The notes: generated by a model from the letters alone, not told the origin. A stretch of 64,000 nucleotides of DNA from Bacillota bacterium (GCA_017889585.1 JAGFZX010000010.1:1-64000); one strand, 5' to 3'. Shown: positions 53,932 to 63,503, counted from the first letter of the stretch. Made by a program: numbers and translations.

Positions 53932-55812
53932 ATGATTAATCGAACTCTTGATAAGAGGTACACTATTTTGGAGCATATTGGCGGCGGCGGTATGGCTGAT
54001 GTTTATCGGGCACATGATAAACTATTGGATCGTTCTGTAGCTGTAAAAGTTTTACGCTCACAGTTTGCCAATGATGAACAATTTGTTACGCGTTTTAGAC
54101 GTGAGGCCCAGGCAGCAGCCCGTTTGTCTCATCATAATATTGTGAATATGTATGATGTTGGCAAAGATGAAGATGTACATTATATCGTTATGGAATATAT
54201 ATCTGGTGAAACCCTCAAGGAACGTATTCTGCGGGAACCGCTACCTATCGAAAATTCAGTGCGTATTGCTATTGATATTGCTGAGGGGCTCGAACATGCC
54301 CATCAGAATAATTTGGTGCATTGTGATATAAAACCCCACAATATTCTTATGACTCGTGCTGGACGTATTAAAGTAACTGATTTTGGTATTGCCAAAGCTG
54401 TAAGTTCTGCTACAATGCAACATACCGGAACCATTATTGGCTCAGTGCATTATTTTTCGCCTGAACAAGCTAAGGGTAGTGCAGTTGATGCTAAGTCCGA
54501 TATTTATTCTTTAGGTGTTGTATTATATGAAATGTTAACTGGCACAGTGCCTTTTAATGGTGAAACGGCAATTAGTATCGCATTGCAACATTTGCAGGAC
54601 GAACCGCGTCCTATTCGTGAGATTAAGCCGGAAGTTCCTCCTTTATTGGAAGCTATTGTCCTTAAGGCTATGGCTAAAGATGTAGATCAACGCTTTAATG
54701 ACATTAGTGAGATGATTGTTGATTTGAAGTCAGTGAAAAATTACCTTAGAGATGATAATACGCGTCAGTTATCAAGAGGTGATTTTCCTACTCAAATACT
54801 ACCACGTATTGATGAAGCTATTGCAAAAGCGCCAGCCAAGGAAATTGTAGGTTCACCAGCTGAGAGTCAATTAGCAAGCAATCATAAACCCAAAGGTTGG
54901 AAGTGGGGACTATTAGCCTTGTTATTAGTTGGTTTTATGATAGGAGCATTTCTTTCTTTTGGTAAGTTTTGGAGTAACAATGAAGTTACCGTAAATAATG
55001 TAGTTGGTAAGCAAATTGATATTGCCCGTAATATCTTAAGTAATCAGAACTTACGGGTCAGTGAGTCGGAAGCTTTTAGTGACAAAGTACCAGTCGGATG
55101 TGTTATCTCTCAGTACCCTGAGGCTGGTACTGTTGTAAAAGAACAGAGAATGATTGTCCTTGTTATCAGTAAGGGTGGTGAGGTTGCAGTCGTACCTGAT
55201 CTTAGAGGATTAAATCGTCGCGATGCAGAATTAAAAATAAAGAATGCCGGATTGGTCGTTGGTAGGGTTGACGAGCAGTTTAATACTGATATTCCTGCTG
55301 ATACCATCATTAGTCAGCAACCGCGTCCACCTGTTCAGGTAAACAAAAATACTTCTATCGATCTTGTTATTAGTAAAGGGGCTGGTCCACGTAAATTTGC
55401 TGTGCCTGATTTTCGTGGTACACCAGTAAATACAATTGGAACACAACTTGACAGTTTAAAATTAAAACAAGGTAAAGTTACTGAGGAAGCAAGTGATAAA
55501 TACCCGCCCGGAACTATTATCGGACAAAATCCTACTCCTGCTACTGAAGTGTCAGAAGGTACGATTGTAGATTTGATAGTGTCAAAAGCGGCAACCAATA
55601 CTGCTAAAAAGGTAGCTGTACAAATAACGGTACCCGAAGGAGCCATTCGTCAAGCTGTGCAGATTGTAGTAACTGATAATAATGGTAGACGCACAATTTA
55701 TGAAAATGTACATAAGCCTGGTGATAAGATTGAAAAGACTGTTGAGGGGATCGGGCAAGTCAGAGTACAAGTATATAGTAATGGAATATTATTGCAAGAA
55801 CAAACAATATAG
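53932..55812 (+). CDS. pknB: PASTA-domain Ser/Thr protein kinase (PknB/PrkC)
   Basis: About 626 residues. The kinase domain (1-270) has the glycine loop IGGGGMADVY, VAVKVL lysine, HCDIKPHNILM (catalytic Asp) and DFGIAKAV. A membrane helix follows near 325-345 (WGLLALLLVGFMIGAFLSF). Three PASTA repeats follow, recognised by VVGKQIDIARNIL, VPDLRGLNRRDAELKI and VPDFRGTPVNTIGTQL, each with a Gln-x-P or QYP/QQP end. A further ~60-residue beta-rich C-terminal domain lies outside the PASTA region. The kinase senses muropeptides or lipid II and controls growth and spore germination in relatives. ATG 53932 is used; GTG 53920 overlaps AGGAGG. Confidence 0.96.
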   Translation: MINRTLDKRYTILEHIGGGGMADVYRAHDKLLDRSVAVKVLRSQFANDEQFVTRFRREAQAAARLSHHNIVNMYDVGKDEDVHYIVMEYISGETLKERILREPLPIENSVRIAIDIAEGLEHAHQNNLVHCDIKPHNILMTRAGRIKVTDFGIAKAVSSATMQHTGTIIGSVHYFSPEQAKGSAVDAKSDIYSLGVVLYEMLTGTVPFNGETAISIALQHLQDEPRPIREIKPEVPPLLEAIVLKAMAKDVDQRFNDISEMIVDLKSVKNYLRDDNTRQLSRGDFPTQILPRIDEAIAKAPAKEIVGSPAESQLASNHKPKGWKWGLLALLLVGFMIGAFLSFGKFWSNNEVTVNNVVGKQIDIARNILSNQNLRVSESEAFSDKVPVGCVISQYPEAGTVVKEQRMIVLVISKGGEVAVVPDLRGLNRRDAELKIKNAGLVVGRVDEQFNTDIPADTIISQQPRPPVQVNKNTSIDLVISKGAGPRKFAVPDFRGTPVNTIGTQLDSLKLKQGKVTEEASDKYPPGTIIGQNPTPATEVSEGTIVDLIVSKAATNTAKKVAVQITVPEGAIRQAVQIVVTDNNGRRTIYENVHKPGDKIEKTVEGIGQVRVQVYSNGILLQEQTI

Positions 55813-55824
55813 CGGGAGATATAA

Positions 55825-56700
55825 ATGCTAAATGGAGTAATCATAAAAGCATATAATAGTTTTTATTATGTGCAGACTGCTGAAAATGTAGTTTCATGTA
55901 AGTTGCGAGGGCGTTTTAAAAAAGAGCGATTTTCACTTTTAGTCGGTGATCGAGTGGAGTATGAAATGGCAGGTTCTGGAAAGGGAATTATTGAAAAGAT
56001 TTTACCACGCCAGAGCATGCTTAGAAGACCTATGATTGCTAATATCGATCAAGTGATCCTTACTTTTGCTGCGGTCAATCCTAATATTAGCCGAATATTA
56101 GTCGATCGATTTTTAGTGCTCGCAGAAATGTCAGAACTTGATATTGTTCTGTGTATTAATAAAATAGACCTAGCGGATAGCTCTGAACTTCAGAGTATTG
56201 TTGATCATTATAGTGCTATTGGCTATATGGTCATTACCATATCAGCTAAAGCTGGTATCGGTATTAATGAACTGCGTAGTAGATTACATGGAAAGATTAG
56301 TGTATTTGCTGGTCCATCGGGGGCTGGTAAATCTACAATTTTAAATAATGTAGAAACAGGTCTTGCATTAGTGACAGGTGAAGTTAGCGAAAAAATTGGT
56401 CGGGGTAAGCATACCACTCGGTTTGCAGAATTATTACCGCTGTCGGGTGGTGGTTTTGTAGTTGATACGCCAGGCTTTAGTTTTACGGAATTTAATGACA
56501 TGAAGCCAAATGAGCTTATGCACTATTTTCCTGAAATATCAGAACGGGCGCATGAATGCAAATTTAGCACTTGTATGCATTTGAGAGAACCTCAATGTGC
56601 CATAAAGCAGGCAGTATTAGAAGGGCAGATTGATGAACAACGCTATCAATCTTATCTTGAGATATTAGAAGAAATTAATGTAAATAAGAAGGGGTTTTAG
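55825..56700 (+). CDS. rsgA: Ribosome small-subunit-dependent GTPase A
   Basis: 291 residues. Circularly permuted GTPase that checks late 30S maturation. An OB-fold N-terminus precedes [10 protein letters not shown] (G4), [14 protein letters not shown] (G1) and [12 protein letters not shown] (G3), then a zinc knuckle [16 protein letters not shown]. The order pknB-rsgA-rpe is conserved with Bacillus. Confidence 0.96.
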   Translation: MLNGVIIKAYNSFYYVQTAENVVSCKLRGRFKKERFSLLVGDRVEYEMAGSGKGIIEKILPRQSMLRRPMIANIDQVILTFAAVNPNISRILVDRFLVLAEMSELDIVLCINKIDLADSSELQSIVDHYSAIGYMVITISAKAGIGINELRSRLHGKISVFAGPSGAGKSTILNNVETGLALVTGEVSEKIGRGKHTTRFAELLPLSGGGFVVDTPGFSFTEFNDMKPNELMHYFPEISERAHECKFSTCMHLREPQCAIKQAVLEGQIDEQRYQSYLEILEEINVNKKGF

Positions 56701-56702
56701 CT

Positions 56703-57353
56703 ATGGAAATTAAAATTGCGCCATCCATTTTATCTGCTGATTTTTCTAAGTTAGCAGATGATATAAAGAGAGTTGAAGTTGCTGGAGCTGATATGATCCA
56801 TATTGATATCATGGATGGTCATTTTGTACCTAACCTTACCTTTGGCCCGCCAGTTGTAGCATCTATTCGTAAAGTGACTAACTTATTATTTGATGTACAC
56901 CTTATGGTAAATAATCCGCAAGATTTAATAGCGCCATTTGCTCAGGCGGGAGCTGATATCTTAACCATTCATGTTGAAACAGCGCCACATTTGCATCGAT
57001 TAATACAAAACATAAAAGAGTATGGGTTAAAAGCGGCTGTATCTCTTAATCCTTCTACACCACTATCTATGATTGAAGAGGTGCTCGATGATATTGATAT
57101 GTTGTTGATCATGACTGTGAATCCTGGCTTTGGCGGTCAAAAATTTATTCCTCAGATGCTTGATAAGATTGCTAGATTAAGAAAGATGATTAATGAGCGT
57201 AATCTAACAGTGGATATTCAAGTTGATGGTGGAATTAATAGAGAGACTGCTCGGCAGGTTATCGCTGCGGGGGCGAATATTTTAGTAGCAGGTTCCGCTA
57301 TTTATCAGGCCGAGGATATTGAAGAGGCCATTCGTGAGATTAGAGGTACTTGA
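56703..57353 (+). CDS. rpe: Ribulose-phosphate 3-epimerase
   Basis: 216 residues, TIM barrel of the pentose phosphate pathway. [36 protein letters not shown] (metal His and Asp), [28 protein letters not shown] and [10 protein letters not shown] are all intact. Two bases separate it from rsgA. Confidence 0.97.
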   Translation: MEIKIAPSILSADFSKLADDIKRVEVAGADMIHIDIMDGHFVPNLTFGPPVVASIRKVTNLLFDVHLMVNNPQDLIAPFAQAGADILTIHVETAPHLHRLIQNIKEYGLKAAVSLNPSTPLSMIEEVLDDIDMLLIMTVNPGFGGQKFIPQMLDKIARLRKMINERNLTVDIQVDGGINRETARQVIAAGANILVAGSAIYQAEDIEEAIREIRGT

Positions 57354-57359
57354 TTATTT

Positions 57360-57389
57360 TTGTGAATACTGGTAATATATATCTATAAT
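57360..57389 (+). promoter_or_regulatory. Promoter of the riboflavin operon
   Basis: TTGTGA and TATAAT separated by 18 bases, immediately upstream of the FMN aptamer. Confidence 0.65.
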
Positions 57390-57397
57390 TAAATAAG

Positions 57398-57525
57398 TGA
57401 GCCTTTGGGGCAAGGTGAAGAAGAGAAATCTTTTAATTCCTTACCGGCGGTGACTAGCCCGCGAGCCGTATGGCTGATCCGGTGAAATTCCGGAGCCGAC
57501 AGTATAGTCTGGATGGAAAAAGGTT
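57398..57525 (+). promoter_or_regulatory. FMN riboswitch (RFN element)
   Basis: Core RFN blocks in order: TTGGGGCAAGGTGAA, CCTTACCGGCGGTGACTAG, CCCGCGAGCC, GATCCGGTGAAATTCCGGAG, CCGACAGTATAGTCTGGATG. FMN binding should repress the rib genes. The aptamer end is about 340 bases from ribD, much longer than usual, because of inserted elements described below. Confidence 0.95.
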
Positions 57526-57566
57526 AATATTAATGTGTGTTTGAAAAAACGCAACCTTAATAGTAG

Positions 57567-57687
57567 AGGTTGTTACAAAATGTTCAGATCCTAAGCATGA
57601 TGAGGATTGCTCCACAACTCGGACGCGGTGTATGCAAGTAAGCAACCGCAGGAACAACAACGCAGATGGACGTTTTGTAACAGCCTT
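57567..57687. repeat. 120-bp inverted-repeat element in the rib leader (MITE-like)
   Basis: AGGTTGTTACAAAATGTTC at 57567 and GACGTTTTGTAACAGCCT at 57669 are near-perfect inverted ends. The interior is GC-richer than its surroundings and carries no frame. Size and ends fit a miniature inverted-repeat element or a folded RNA. Confidence 0.55.
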
Positions 57688-57733
57688 TTACATAAGGCTT
57701 AATATTTATTGCGACTATACCATGTTCTATGAG

Positions 57734-57775
57734 GCTGTTAAAAAGTATAAAACTTTTTAAACAGCTTATTTTTTT
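57734..57775 (+). terminator. Terminator within the rib leader
   Basis: GCTGTTAAAAAGT pairs with ACTTTTTAAACAGC, then TTATTTTTTT. It lies between the FMN aptamer and ribD, so read-through must be possible or controlled, or this is the riboswitch-linked terminator. Confidence 0.7.
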
Positions 57776-57852
57776 GGAATCAGAAAGTTGCCCCCCTTTC
57801 TCGATTTCAAGAAGGGGGGCAATTAAGGTTCGACACAAGCCAAGTTTTCTTT
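57776..57852 (-). repeat. Interspersed palindromic repeat, copy H
   Basis: On the reverse strand: AAGAAAACTTGGCTTGTGTC, GAACCTTAATTGCC, then an unusual CCCCCTTCTTGAAATCGAG with a C7/G6 stem, and CAACTTTCTGATTCC. The repeat ends 3 bases before the ribD ribosome-binding site GGAGGGG. Confidence 0.65.
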
Positions 57853-57864
57853 ATGGAGGGGTCA

Positions 57865-59001
57865 ATGGTGGATGAACAGTATATGAGGCAAGCTTTATTA
57901 ATAGCTCAGCATGCTATTGGTCGTACGAGTCCTAATCCAATGGTCGGGGCTGTGATAGTGCGTGATGGGCGAGTTATTGGACAAGGTTGGCATCGGCAAG
58001 CTGGAACGCCCCATGCCGAAATTAATGCACTGGCGCAAGCCGGAGATTTGGCGCAAGGTGCTACGATGTATGTAACCTTAGAACCGTGTTCTCATTATGG
58101 TCGAACTCCGCCATGTGCTGATGCCGTAATTGCCGCTGGAATCAAAAAAGTAGTTGTCGCTATGAAGGATCCCAATCCGCTTGTTGCTGGGCGTGGTATT
58201 AAAAAATTACGTGAAGCTGGTGTCGAAGTTGTAGAAGATGTACTTGCTGCTCAGGCCGCTACAATTAATGAAATTTTTATTAAGTATATTTCGACTCAAA
58301 TGCCTTTTGTAGTTTTAAAAAGCGCCATGTCACTTGATGGTAAGATTGCTGCCCATACAGGACATTCACAGTGGATTACTGGAACGAAGTCGCGGGAGCG
58401 TGTTCAGGAGCTGAGAGATTGCTATGATGCTATTTTAGTTGGGATTGGTACAGTACTAGCTGATAATCCTAGTTTAACGACGAGGCTATCATATAGGGGG
58501 AAAAATCCAATTCGAATTATTGTTGATAGTATGGCACGTACTCCTCTTGATGCACATGTAGTAGCAGATGGTTTAGCGTCAACTATCATTGTGGTTACTC
58601 ATGATGCGCCAAAGGACAGGATCAATGCACTCTGTGCATGTGGCGTCGAAGTACTCGTTGCTAAGGTTAAGAAGCAGGGCGGTGTGGATTTACGTCAATT
58701 ATTTAAAGACTTAGCGGGACGGAGCATTACAAGTATACTCATAGAAGGTGGCGCGAGTATTAATGCTTCAGTATTAGAAGAGAATCTTGTGGATAAAATA
58801 TATTGGTTTATTGCTCCTAAGATTATAGGAGGACAGGGAGCTCTAGGACCTGTAGGGGGGCAAGGCGTAACTGATGTAAATCATGCACATTTGTTTGAGG
58901 ATATGAATATTGAGCCTATCGGGCAAGATATATTAATTAGCGCTTATATGCGCAACCGGGAGGGACGAGATGTTTACCGGTCTTGTGGAAGAATTAGGTA
59001 A
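57865..59001 (+). CDS. ribD: Bifunctional riboflavin deaminase/reductase
   Basis: 378 residues. The N-terminal deaminase has RTSPNPMVGAVIVRDGRVIG, GTPHAEINAL and LEPCSHYGRTPPCADAVI (zinc His-Cys-Cys). The C-terminal reductase has VVLKSAMSLDGKIAAHTGHS, ILVGIGTVLADNPSLT and ILIEGGASINAS. ATG 57865 follows GGAGGGG. The gene overlaps ribE by 32 bases, giving a C-terminal tail NREGRDVYRSCGRIR not typical of RibD. Confidence 0.95.
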   Translation: MVDEQYMRQALLIAQHAIGRTSPNPMVGAVIVRDGRVIGQGWHRQAGTPHAEINALAQAGDLAQGATMYVTLEPCSHYGRTPPCADAVIAAGIKKVVVAMKDPNPLVAGRGIKKLREAGVEVVEDVLAAQAATINEIFIKYISTQMPFVVLKSAMSLDGKIAAHTGHSQWITGTKSRERVQELRDCYDAILVGIGTVLADNPSLTTRLSYRGKNPIRIIVDSMARTPLDAHVVADGLASTIIVVTHDAPKDRINALCACGVEVLVAKVKKQGGVDLRQLFKDLAGRSITSILIEGGASINASVLEENLVDKIYWFIAPKIIGGQGALGPVGGQGVTDVNHAHLFEDMNIEPIGQDILISAYMRNREGRDVYRSCGRIR

Positions 59002-59629
59002 AGTAAAAAGTATTGCTCGTGGTGCTAAATCTGTACGCTTAACAGTAATGGCAAATAAAATATTAAGTGATGTACAAATGGGTGATAGTATTGCTGTAAA
59101 TGGGACATGCCTAACTGTTGTAGAGTATGCTGAAAAGTGGTTTACGGCAGATGTAATGCCAGAGACGGTAAAAAGTACTGTACTAGCAACTTTAAAAATT
59201 GGTGATATTGTGAATCTTGAGCGAACCTTGCGCGTCGGTGACCGCTTTGGTGGACATATTGTCAGTGGGCATATTGATGGTGTGGGGACAATTGTCTCTA
59301 AAGATGTAAATGATATAGCAATGATTGTAAAAGTTCAAGCAGGTCCTGAAGTGATGAAATACATTGTAAAAAAGGGATCGATTGCTATTGATGGAGTTAG
59401 TTTAACGGTTGTCAACTATGACAGTGATTGGTTTACTGTGTCCCTGATTCCTCATAGTGCTGATATGACAACCCTGGGATTTAAGAGAATCGGTGATATT
59501 GTAAATCTAGAAGCCGATGTAATCGGAAAATATGTAGAAAAATTATTAGGGTTACAGTCTCCACAGTCACAAGTTGAGAAAAGTAAGATTGGGATTAATT
59601 TTTTACAACAAAACGGCTTTACAATATAA
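58970..59629 (+). CDS. ribE: Riboflavin synthase alpha subunit
   Basis: 219 residues. Two tandem lumazine-binding repeats: MFTGLVEELGKVKSI with GDSIAVNGTCLTVV, and GHIVSGHIDGVGTIVS with KGSIAIDGVSLTVVN. Dismutates 6,7-dimethyl-8-ribityllumazine to riboflavin. GGAGGGACGAG precedes ATG inside ribD. Confidence 0.97.
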   Translation: MFTGLVEELGKVKSIARGAKSVRLTVMANKILSDVQMGDSIAVNGTCLTVVEYAEKWFTADVMPETVKSTVLATLKIGDIVNLERTLRVGDRFGGHIVSGHIDGVGTIVSKDVNDIAMIVKVQAGPEVMKYIVKKGSIAIDGVSLTVVNYDSDWFTVSLIPHSADMTTLGFKRIGDIVNLEADVIGKYVEKLLGLQSPQSQVEKSKIGINFLQQNGFTI

Positions 59630-59659
59630 ATTGATATTAAAAATTTTGGAGGTATTGTG

Positions 59660-60853
59660 ATGAAATTTAATACAATTGATGAAGCGCTTGAAGATATAAA
59701 AAATGGTAAAATAATTGTAGTTGTTGATGATGAGGATCGTGAAAATGAAGGCGATTTGCTAATGGCAGCTGATAAAGTGACTCCTGAAGCCATTAATTTC
59801 ATGGCTACCTATGGAAGAGGTCTGATCTGTATGCCTATTATTGGTTCAAGGCTTGATGTACTTGAGATTGGCGCTATGGTAGCTAATAATACCGATAATC
59901 ATTGTACAGCTTTTACCGTATCAGTTGATGTACATACTACAACAACAGGGATTTCTGCTAGTGAGCGTTCTGATACCATTAAAGCCATGCTTGATCCTAA
60001 GGCTCAGCCTCAGCATTTTAGACGTCCAGGACACATATTTCCTTTAAGGTATGTTGAAGGAGGAGTACTCCGGCGTGCCGGGCATACAGAAGCAGCTGTT
60101 GATTTGCCTAAGTTAGCTGGATTATATCCAGCAGGTGTTATTTGCGAAATTATGAATGAGGATGGTACCATGGCAAGAGTACCAGATCTTGTAGAATTTG
60201 TTAAAAAACATAATTTGAAAATGATTACCATTGCTGAATTAATTAAATATCGTAAAGCTACTGAAAAATATATCATGCGTGGCGCAGAGACTCAGATGCC
60301 CACTCGATATGGTAATTTTAAGATGATTGCTTATGAAAGTAAGCTTGATAATCAGTGTCATATTGCCTTAGTAAAAGGTGATGTGGCGGGGAAAGATAAT
60401 GTATTAGTACGAATACATTCAGAATGTTTAACCGGAGATGCTTTTGGGTCATTGCGTTGCGATTGTGGAGAACAATTAGCTACGGCCTTAAAATGCATCG
60501 ATAAGGAAGGCGCAGGAGTAGTTGTATATATGCGTCAAGAAGGTCGTGGTATTGGCCTTGCAAATAAAGTTCGTGCCTATGCCTTGCAAGATCAGGGAAA
60601 GGATACTGTTGAAGCCAATGAAATTTTAGGATTTGCTCCAGATTTAAGAGATTATGGGATTGGAGCTCAGATATTAGTTGATTTAGGTCTTAGTAGCATT
60701 CGGTTATTGACTAATAATCCTAAGAAAAGAGCTGGACTTGAAGGATATGGCTTAACAATTTCTGAGAGAATACCAGTAGAAATTAAATCTAATTGCTTTA
60801 ACCAAAATTATTTATCTGCAAAAAAAGCTAAATTAGGTCATATGCTTAAATAA
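59660..60853 (+). CDS. ribBA: Bifunctional DHBP synthase / GTP cyclohydrolase II
   Basis: 397 residues. RibB part: [36 protein letters not shown] and [13 protein letters not shown]. RibA part: [20 protein letters not shown] with DCGEQL zinc cysteines, [20 protein letters not shown] and [12 protein letters not shown] 59660 is 6 bases from GGAGGT. It supplies both riboflavin precursors. Confidence 0.97.
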   Translation: MKFNTIDEALEDIKNGKIIVVVDDEDRENEGDLLMAADKVTPEAINFMATYGRGLICMPIIGSRLDVLEIGAMVANNTDNHCTAFTVSVDVHTTTTGISASERSDTIKAMLDPKAQPQHFRRPGHIFPLRYVEGGVLRRAGHTEAAVDLPKLAGLYPAGVICEIMNEDGTMARVPDLVEFVKKHNLKMITIAELIKYRKATEKYIMRGAETQMPTRYGNFKMIAYESKLDNQCHIALVKGDVAGKDNVLVRIHSECLTGDAFGSLRCDCGEQLATALKCIDKEGAGVVVYMRQEGRGIGLANKVRAYALQDQGKDTVEANEILGFAPDLRDYGIGAQILVDLGLSSIRLLTNNPKKRAGLEGYGLTISERIPVEIKSNCFNQNYLSAKKAKLGHMLK

Positions 60854-60871
60854 GAAGGGGAGGAATCGATT

Positions 60872-61336
60872 ATGGTAAAAGTTTTTGAAGGACAATTAGT
60901 AGCAGAAGGTTTAAAAATAGGCATTGTGGTTGCAAGGTTTAATGAATTTATTAACAGTAAACTACTTAGTGGTGCCTTAGATGGGCTTAAACGTCATGGC
61001 GTCAAGGAAGAAGATACTGCAGTTGTTTGGGTGCCAGGTGCTTTTGAAATTCCTTTAGTAGCACAAAAAATGGCTCAGAGTAAAAATTATGATGCTGTTA
61101 TTTGTTTAGGGACAGTGATCCGGGGCAGTACTACCCATTATGATTATGTGTGTTCTGAAGTCTCTAAAGGTGTTGCTCACGTAGGTATGGCGACTGGTGT
61201 TCCTACAATTTTTGGGGTACTGACAACAGAAAGCATTGAACAAGCGATTGAACGGGCTGGCACAAAAGCTGGAAATAAGGGCTTTGAGTCGGCAGTCACT
61301 GCAATTGAAATGGCTAATTTATTGAGAAACCTTTAA
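60872..61336 (+). CDS. ribH: 6,7-dimethyl-8-ribityllumazine synthase
   Basis: 154 residues. [55 protein letters not shown] and [19 protein letters not shown] are the family boxes. Last gene of ribD-ribE-ribBA-ribH. The ribosome-binding site is AGGGGAGG. Confidence 0.97.
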   Translation: MVKVFEGQLVAEGLKIGIVVARFNEFINSKLLSGALDGLKRHGVKEEDTAVVWVPGAFEIPLVAQKMAQSKNYDAVICLGTVIRGSTTHYDYVCSEVSKGVAHVGMATGVPTIFGVLTTESIEQAIERAGTKAGNKGFESAVTAIEMANLLRNL

Positions 61337-61375
61337 TAGATGTAGGATGTTCCCAGTAAATATTGAGGTGATGAT

Positions 61376-61930
61376 GTGAAAATTGGTATCATCAGTGATA
61401 CACATGGTTGCGCTCGTACATGGGAGAAAGTATATAATCGTTATTTTCTAGGGTATGATCTAATCATTCATGCTGGTGATATACTCTATCATGGTCCGCG
61501 CAATGATATTCCGGAAGAATATAATCCCAAGCAATTGGCTGAATTATTAAATGATTGCCCGATTCCAATGATAGTGGCCTCAGGTAATTGTGATGCTGAT
61601 GTGGATGGCATAGTGCTGACTATGCCTATTCAGTCTCCATATGCTTACCTTATGGTTGAGGGCGTGCCGATAGTTGTCAATCACGGACATACACTGACTA
61701 AACAAACTATGCGGGAAATGGCGGAGAAATTTAAAGCAGCCTTATTTATTACTGGACATACCCATGTGACTTTACTCGAAAAACATAATGGTGTAATGTA
61801 TCTAAATCCAGGGTCGCCTGCTATGTCTAAAAATGCAGATAAGTGTGGTACCATTGCTAGATTGGTTGATCATACTATTGAAGTATTAGATGTTGAAACA
61901 GGTAGAATCTTAATGTCTGATGCACTATAA
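61376..61930 (+). CDS. YfcE/MJ0936-type metallophosphodiesterase
   Basis: 184 residues of the calcineurin-like superfamily. Metal motifs are IGIISDTHG (D-x-H), HAGDILYHG (GD), ASGNCD (GN-x-D), VVNHGHT and ITGHTHVT with NPGSPAM. E. coli YfcE cleaves phosphodiesters in vitro; the natural substrate is unknown. GTG start after GAGGTGATGAT. It overlaps the open frame of hslO but not its probable start. Confidence 0.92.
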   Translation: MKIGIISDTHGCARTWEKVYNRYFLGYDLIIHAGDILYHGPRNDIPEEYNPKQLAELLNDCPIPMIVASGNCDADVDGIVLTMPIQSPYAYLMVEGVPIVVNHGHTLTKQTMREMAEKFKAALFITGHTHVTLLEKHNGVMYLNPGSPAMSKNADKCGTIARLVDHTIEVLDVETGRILMSDAL

Positions 61931-61940
61931 AGGAGTTTAT

Positions 61941-62822
61941 ATGCGAGATCATATTATAAAAGCCACGACAGCAGGTGGGGTAAGAGCTTTTGCTGCGATT
62001 ACAACTAATTTAGTTGAAGAGGCGCGGGGACGGCATAATTGTTTCCCCGTAGCCGCTGCAGGACTTGGACGCACAATGACGGCTGCATTACTTATGGCTG
62101 TCAATCTTAAAACCGATGAAAGCATTACCATTCGCATTGCTGGTGATGGTCCTCTTGGGGAAATTGTTGCTGATGCTCATGAGAGCGGAGTTGTCCGGGG
62201 ATATGTAAAAAATCCACATGTTGAGCTGCCACTACGGGGTACTAAACTTGATGTTGGCACAGGTGTTGGTGCTGGACAGATTTATGTTACTCGCTTTACT
62301 GGAATGAAACAGCCTTTTACAGGGAGTGCAGAACTTGTAAGTGGCGAAATTGCTGAAGATGTTACGAATTATTTATTTGTTTCAGATCAAACCCCTTCAA
62401 GTGTAGCCCTTGGGGTGCTTGTTCAACCAGATCTGACTGTAGGGGCTGCTGGTGGCTTTATTGTGCAGGCTTTACCCAATGCTGATGATGAAGTATTAAG
62501 TAAGATTGAAAAAAACATTGCAGCACTGTCACCAGTGTCTCAGTTAGTTAGTGAAGGCAAAGATGCTGCAGATATCATCAAGCTGATATTTGCTGATTTA
62601 CCTGTCACGTTATATGAGGAAATTCCTGTAGAATTTAAATGTCCTTGTTCTCATAAACGTATACAGGATGTGCTAGTTAGCCTTGGTGCAGAAGAAATTG
62701 AAGATATCATTACTGCTGATGGACAAGCTGAGATTTGTTGTCATTTTTGTGGAGAAAAATATAAATTTGCTAAAAGCGATCTAGAGGATGTTATTACACT
62801 TATTAAAGAGAAAAGTATTTAA
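61941..62822 (+). CDS. hslO: Hsp33 redox-regulated chaperone
   Basis: 293 residues. Holdase activated by oxidation of a C-terminal zinc centre (FKCPCSHKR and CCHFCGEKY). The N-terminal domain has AITTNLVEEARGRHNCFPVA and RIAGDGPLGEIVADAHESG. ATG 61941 has AAGGAG 8 bases upstream. A terminator shared with rpmB follows. Confidence 0.96.
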   Translation: MRDHIIKATTAGGVRAFAAITTNLVEEARGRHNCFPVAAAGLGRTMTAALLMAVNLKTDESITIRIAGDGPLGEIVADAHESGVVRGYVKNPHVELPLRGTKLDVGTGVGAGQIYVTRFTGMKQPFTGSAELVSGEIAEDVTNYLFVSDQTPSSVALGVLVQPDLTVGAAGGFIVQALPNADDEVLSKIEKNIAALSPVSQLVSEGKDAADIIKLIFADLPVTLYEEIPVEFKCPCSHKRIQDVLVSLGAEEIEDIITADGQAEICCHFCGEKYKFAKSDLEDVITLIKEKSI

Positions 62823-62832
62823 AAATAAAAAG

Positions 62833-62864
62833 ACAAAAGACTGGGAAAATTCCCAGTCTTTTGT
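62833..62864. terminator. Bidirectional terminator between hslO and rpmB
   Basis: ACAAAAGACTGGGAA pairs with TTCCCAGTCTTTTGT. Confidence 0.9.
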
Positions 62865-62877
62865 ATGACCTATCATT

Positions 62878-63069
62878 CTAGATAGCGCGTTGGATTTTGC
62901 CAGAACGTAAGCAACGAGTACAAGTATTAACTCGTTTTACTTCACCGTTAACAATAGCTTTAACCCTTTGAATGTTGGGTTTCCAAGTACGTCTAGTTTT
63001 TAAGTGAGAGTGGCTGACATTATTGCCGCTACTTGGGCCTTTACTACAGATTTCACAAAGACTTGCCAT
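62878..63069 (-). CDS. rpmB: Ribosomal protein L28
   Basis: 63 residues on the reverse strand. CEICSKGPSSGNNVSHSHLK, TRRTWKPNIQRVKAIVNGEV and NTCTRCLRSGKIQRAI are typical. Four cysteines (C-x2-C near each end) indicate the zinc-binding form. AAAGGAGGTG precedes ATG. Confidence 0.97.
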   Translation of the reverse strand: MASLCEICSKGPSSGNNVSHSHLKTRRTWKPNIQRVKAIVNGEVKRVNTCTRCLRSGKIQRAI

Positions 63070-63123
63070 TTATTCCACCTCCTTTGATGAAGGACGAGAC
63101 ATCCTTATTACAATAACAGTAGT

Positions 63124-63153
63124 ATTTTAGCACAATTTACTTGGTTAATGCAA
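63124..63153 (-). promoter_or_regulatory. Promoter of rpmB
   Basis: On the reverse strand TTGCAT and TAAAAT are separated by 18 bases, about 55 bases before the start codon. Confidence 0.5.
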
Positions 63154-63281
63154 GGTCTATTTTAAATAGCGTTAGTATTTATGGTTTTGTTACTAAAAAT
63201 AGAAAGAAAAGTGCTATTGCAGGATTTTTAATTATATATATTGAAATAAAAGTAAATAGACAGAGATGGGAGGCGTAGCGA

Positions 63282-63479
63282 ATGATTACCGAAAAAACAG
63301 CAATCATCCAAGTAATCCGGTCTCATCGATTGGCCCGGGATATTTTTGCCAAACATGGTATGGGATGCATAGGATGCATGGGGGCAACGACTGAAACAAT
63401 AGAGAATTGTGCAAAAATGCATGATATCGATGCAGAGGCACTATTAAAAGAATTAAATGAATTAGATATAGGAAAATAA
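63282..63479 (+). CDS. DUF1858 domain protein
   Basis: 65 residues: RSHRLARDIFAKHGMGCIGC then MGATTETIENCAKMHDID. The C-x2-C followed by ENCA-x-HDID is the DUF1858/ScdA-N type fold, small disulfide-redox or metal-binding proteins common in anaerobes. The ribosome-binding site is GGGAGG. It occupies the rpmB-recG interval where yloU and yloV are found in Bacillus. Confidence 0.85.
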   Translation: MITEKTAIIQVIRSHRLARDIFAKHGMGCIGCMGATTETIENCAKMHDIDAEALLKELNELDIGK

Positions 63480-63503
63480 GTAAAGTTATATCTGGTAGAT
63501 CGC

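Noticed and set aside
58960..59001. Frameshift at the ribD end
   Set aside because: The 32-base overlap with ribE is unusual, but both frames are intact and all RibD motifs are complete, so a simple gene overlap is enough.
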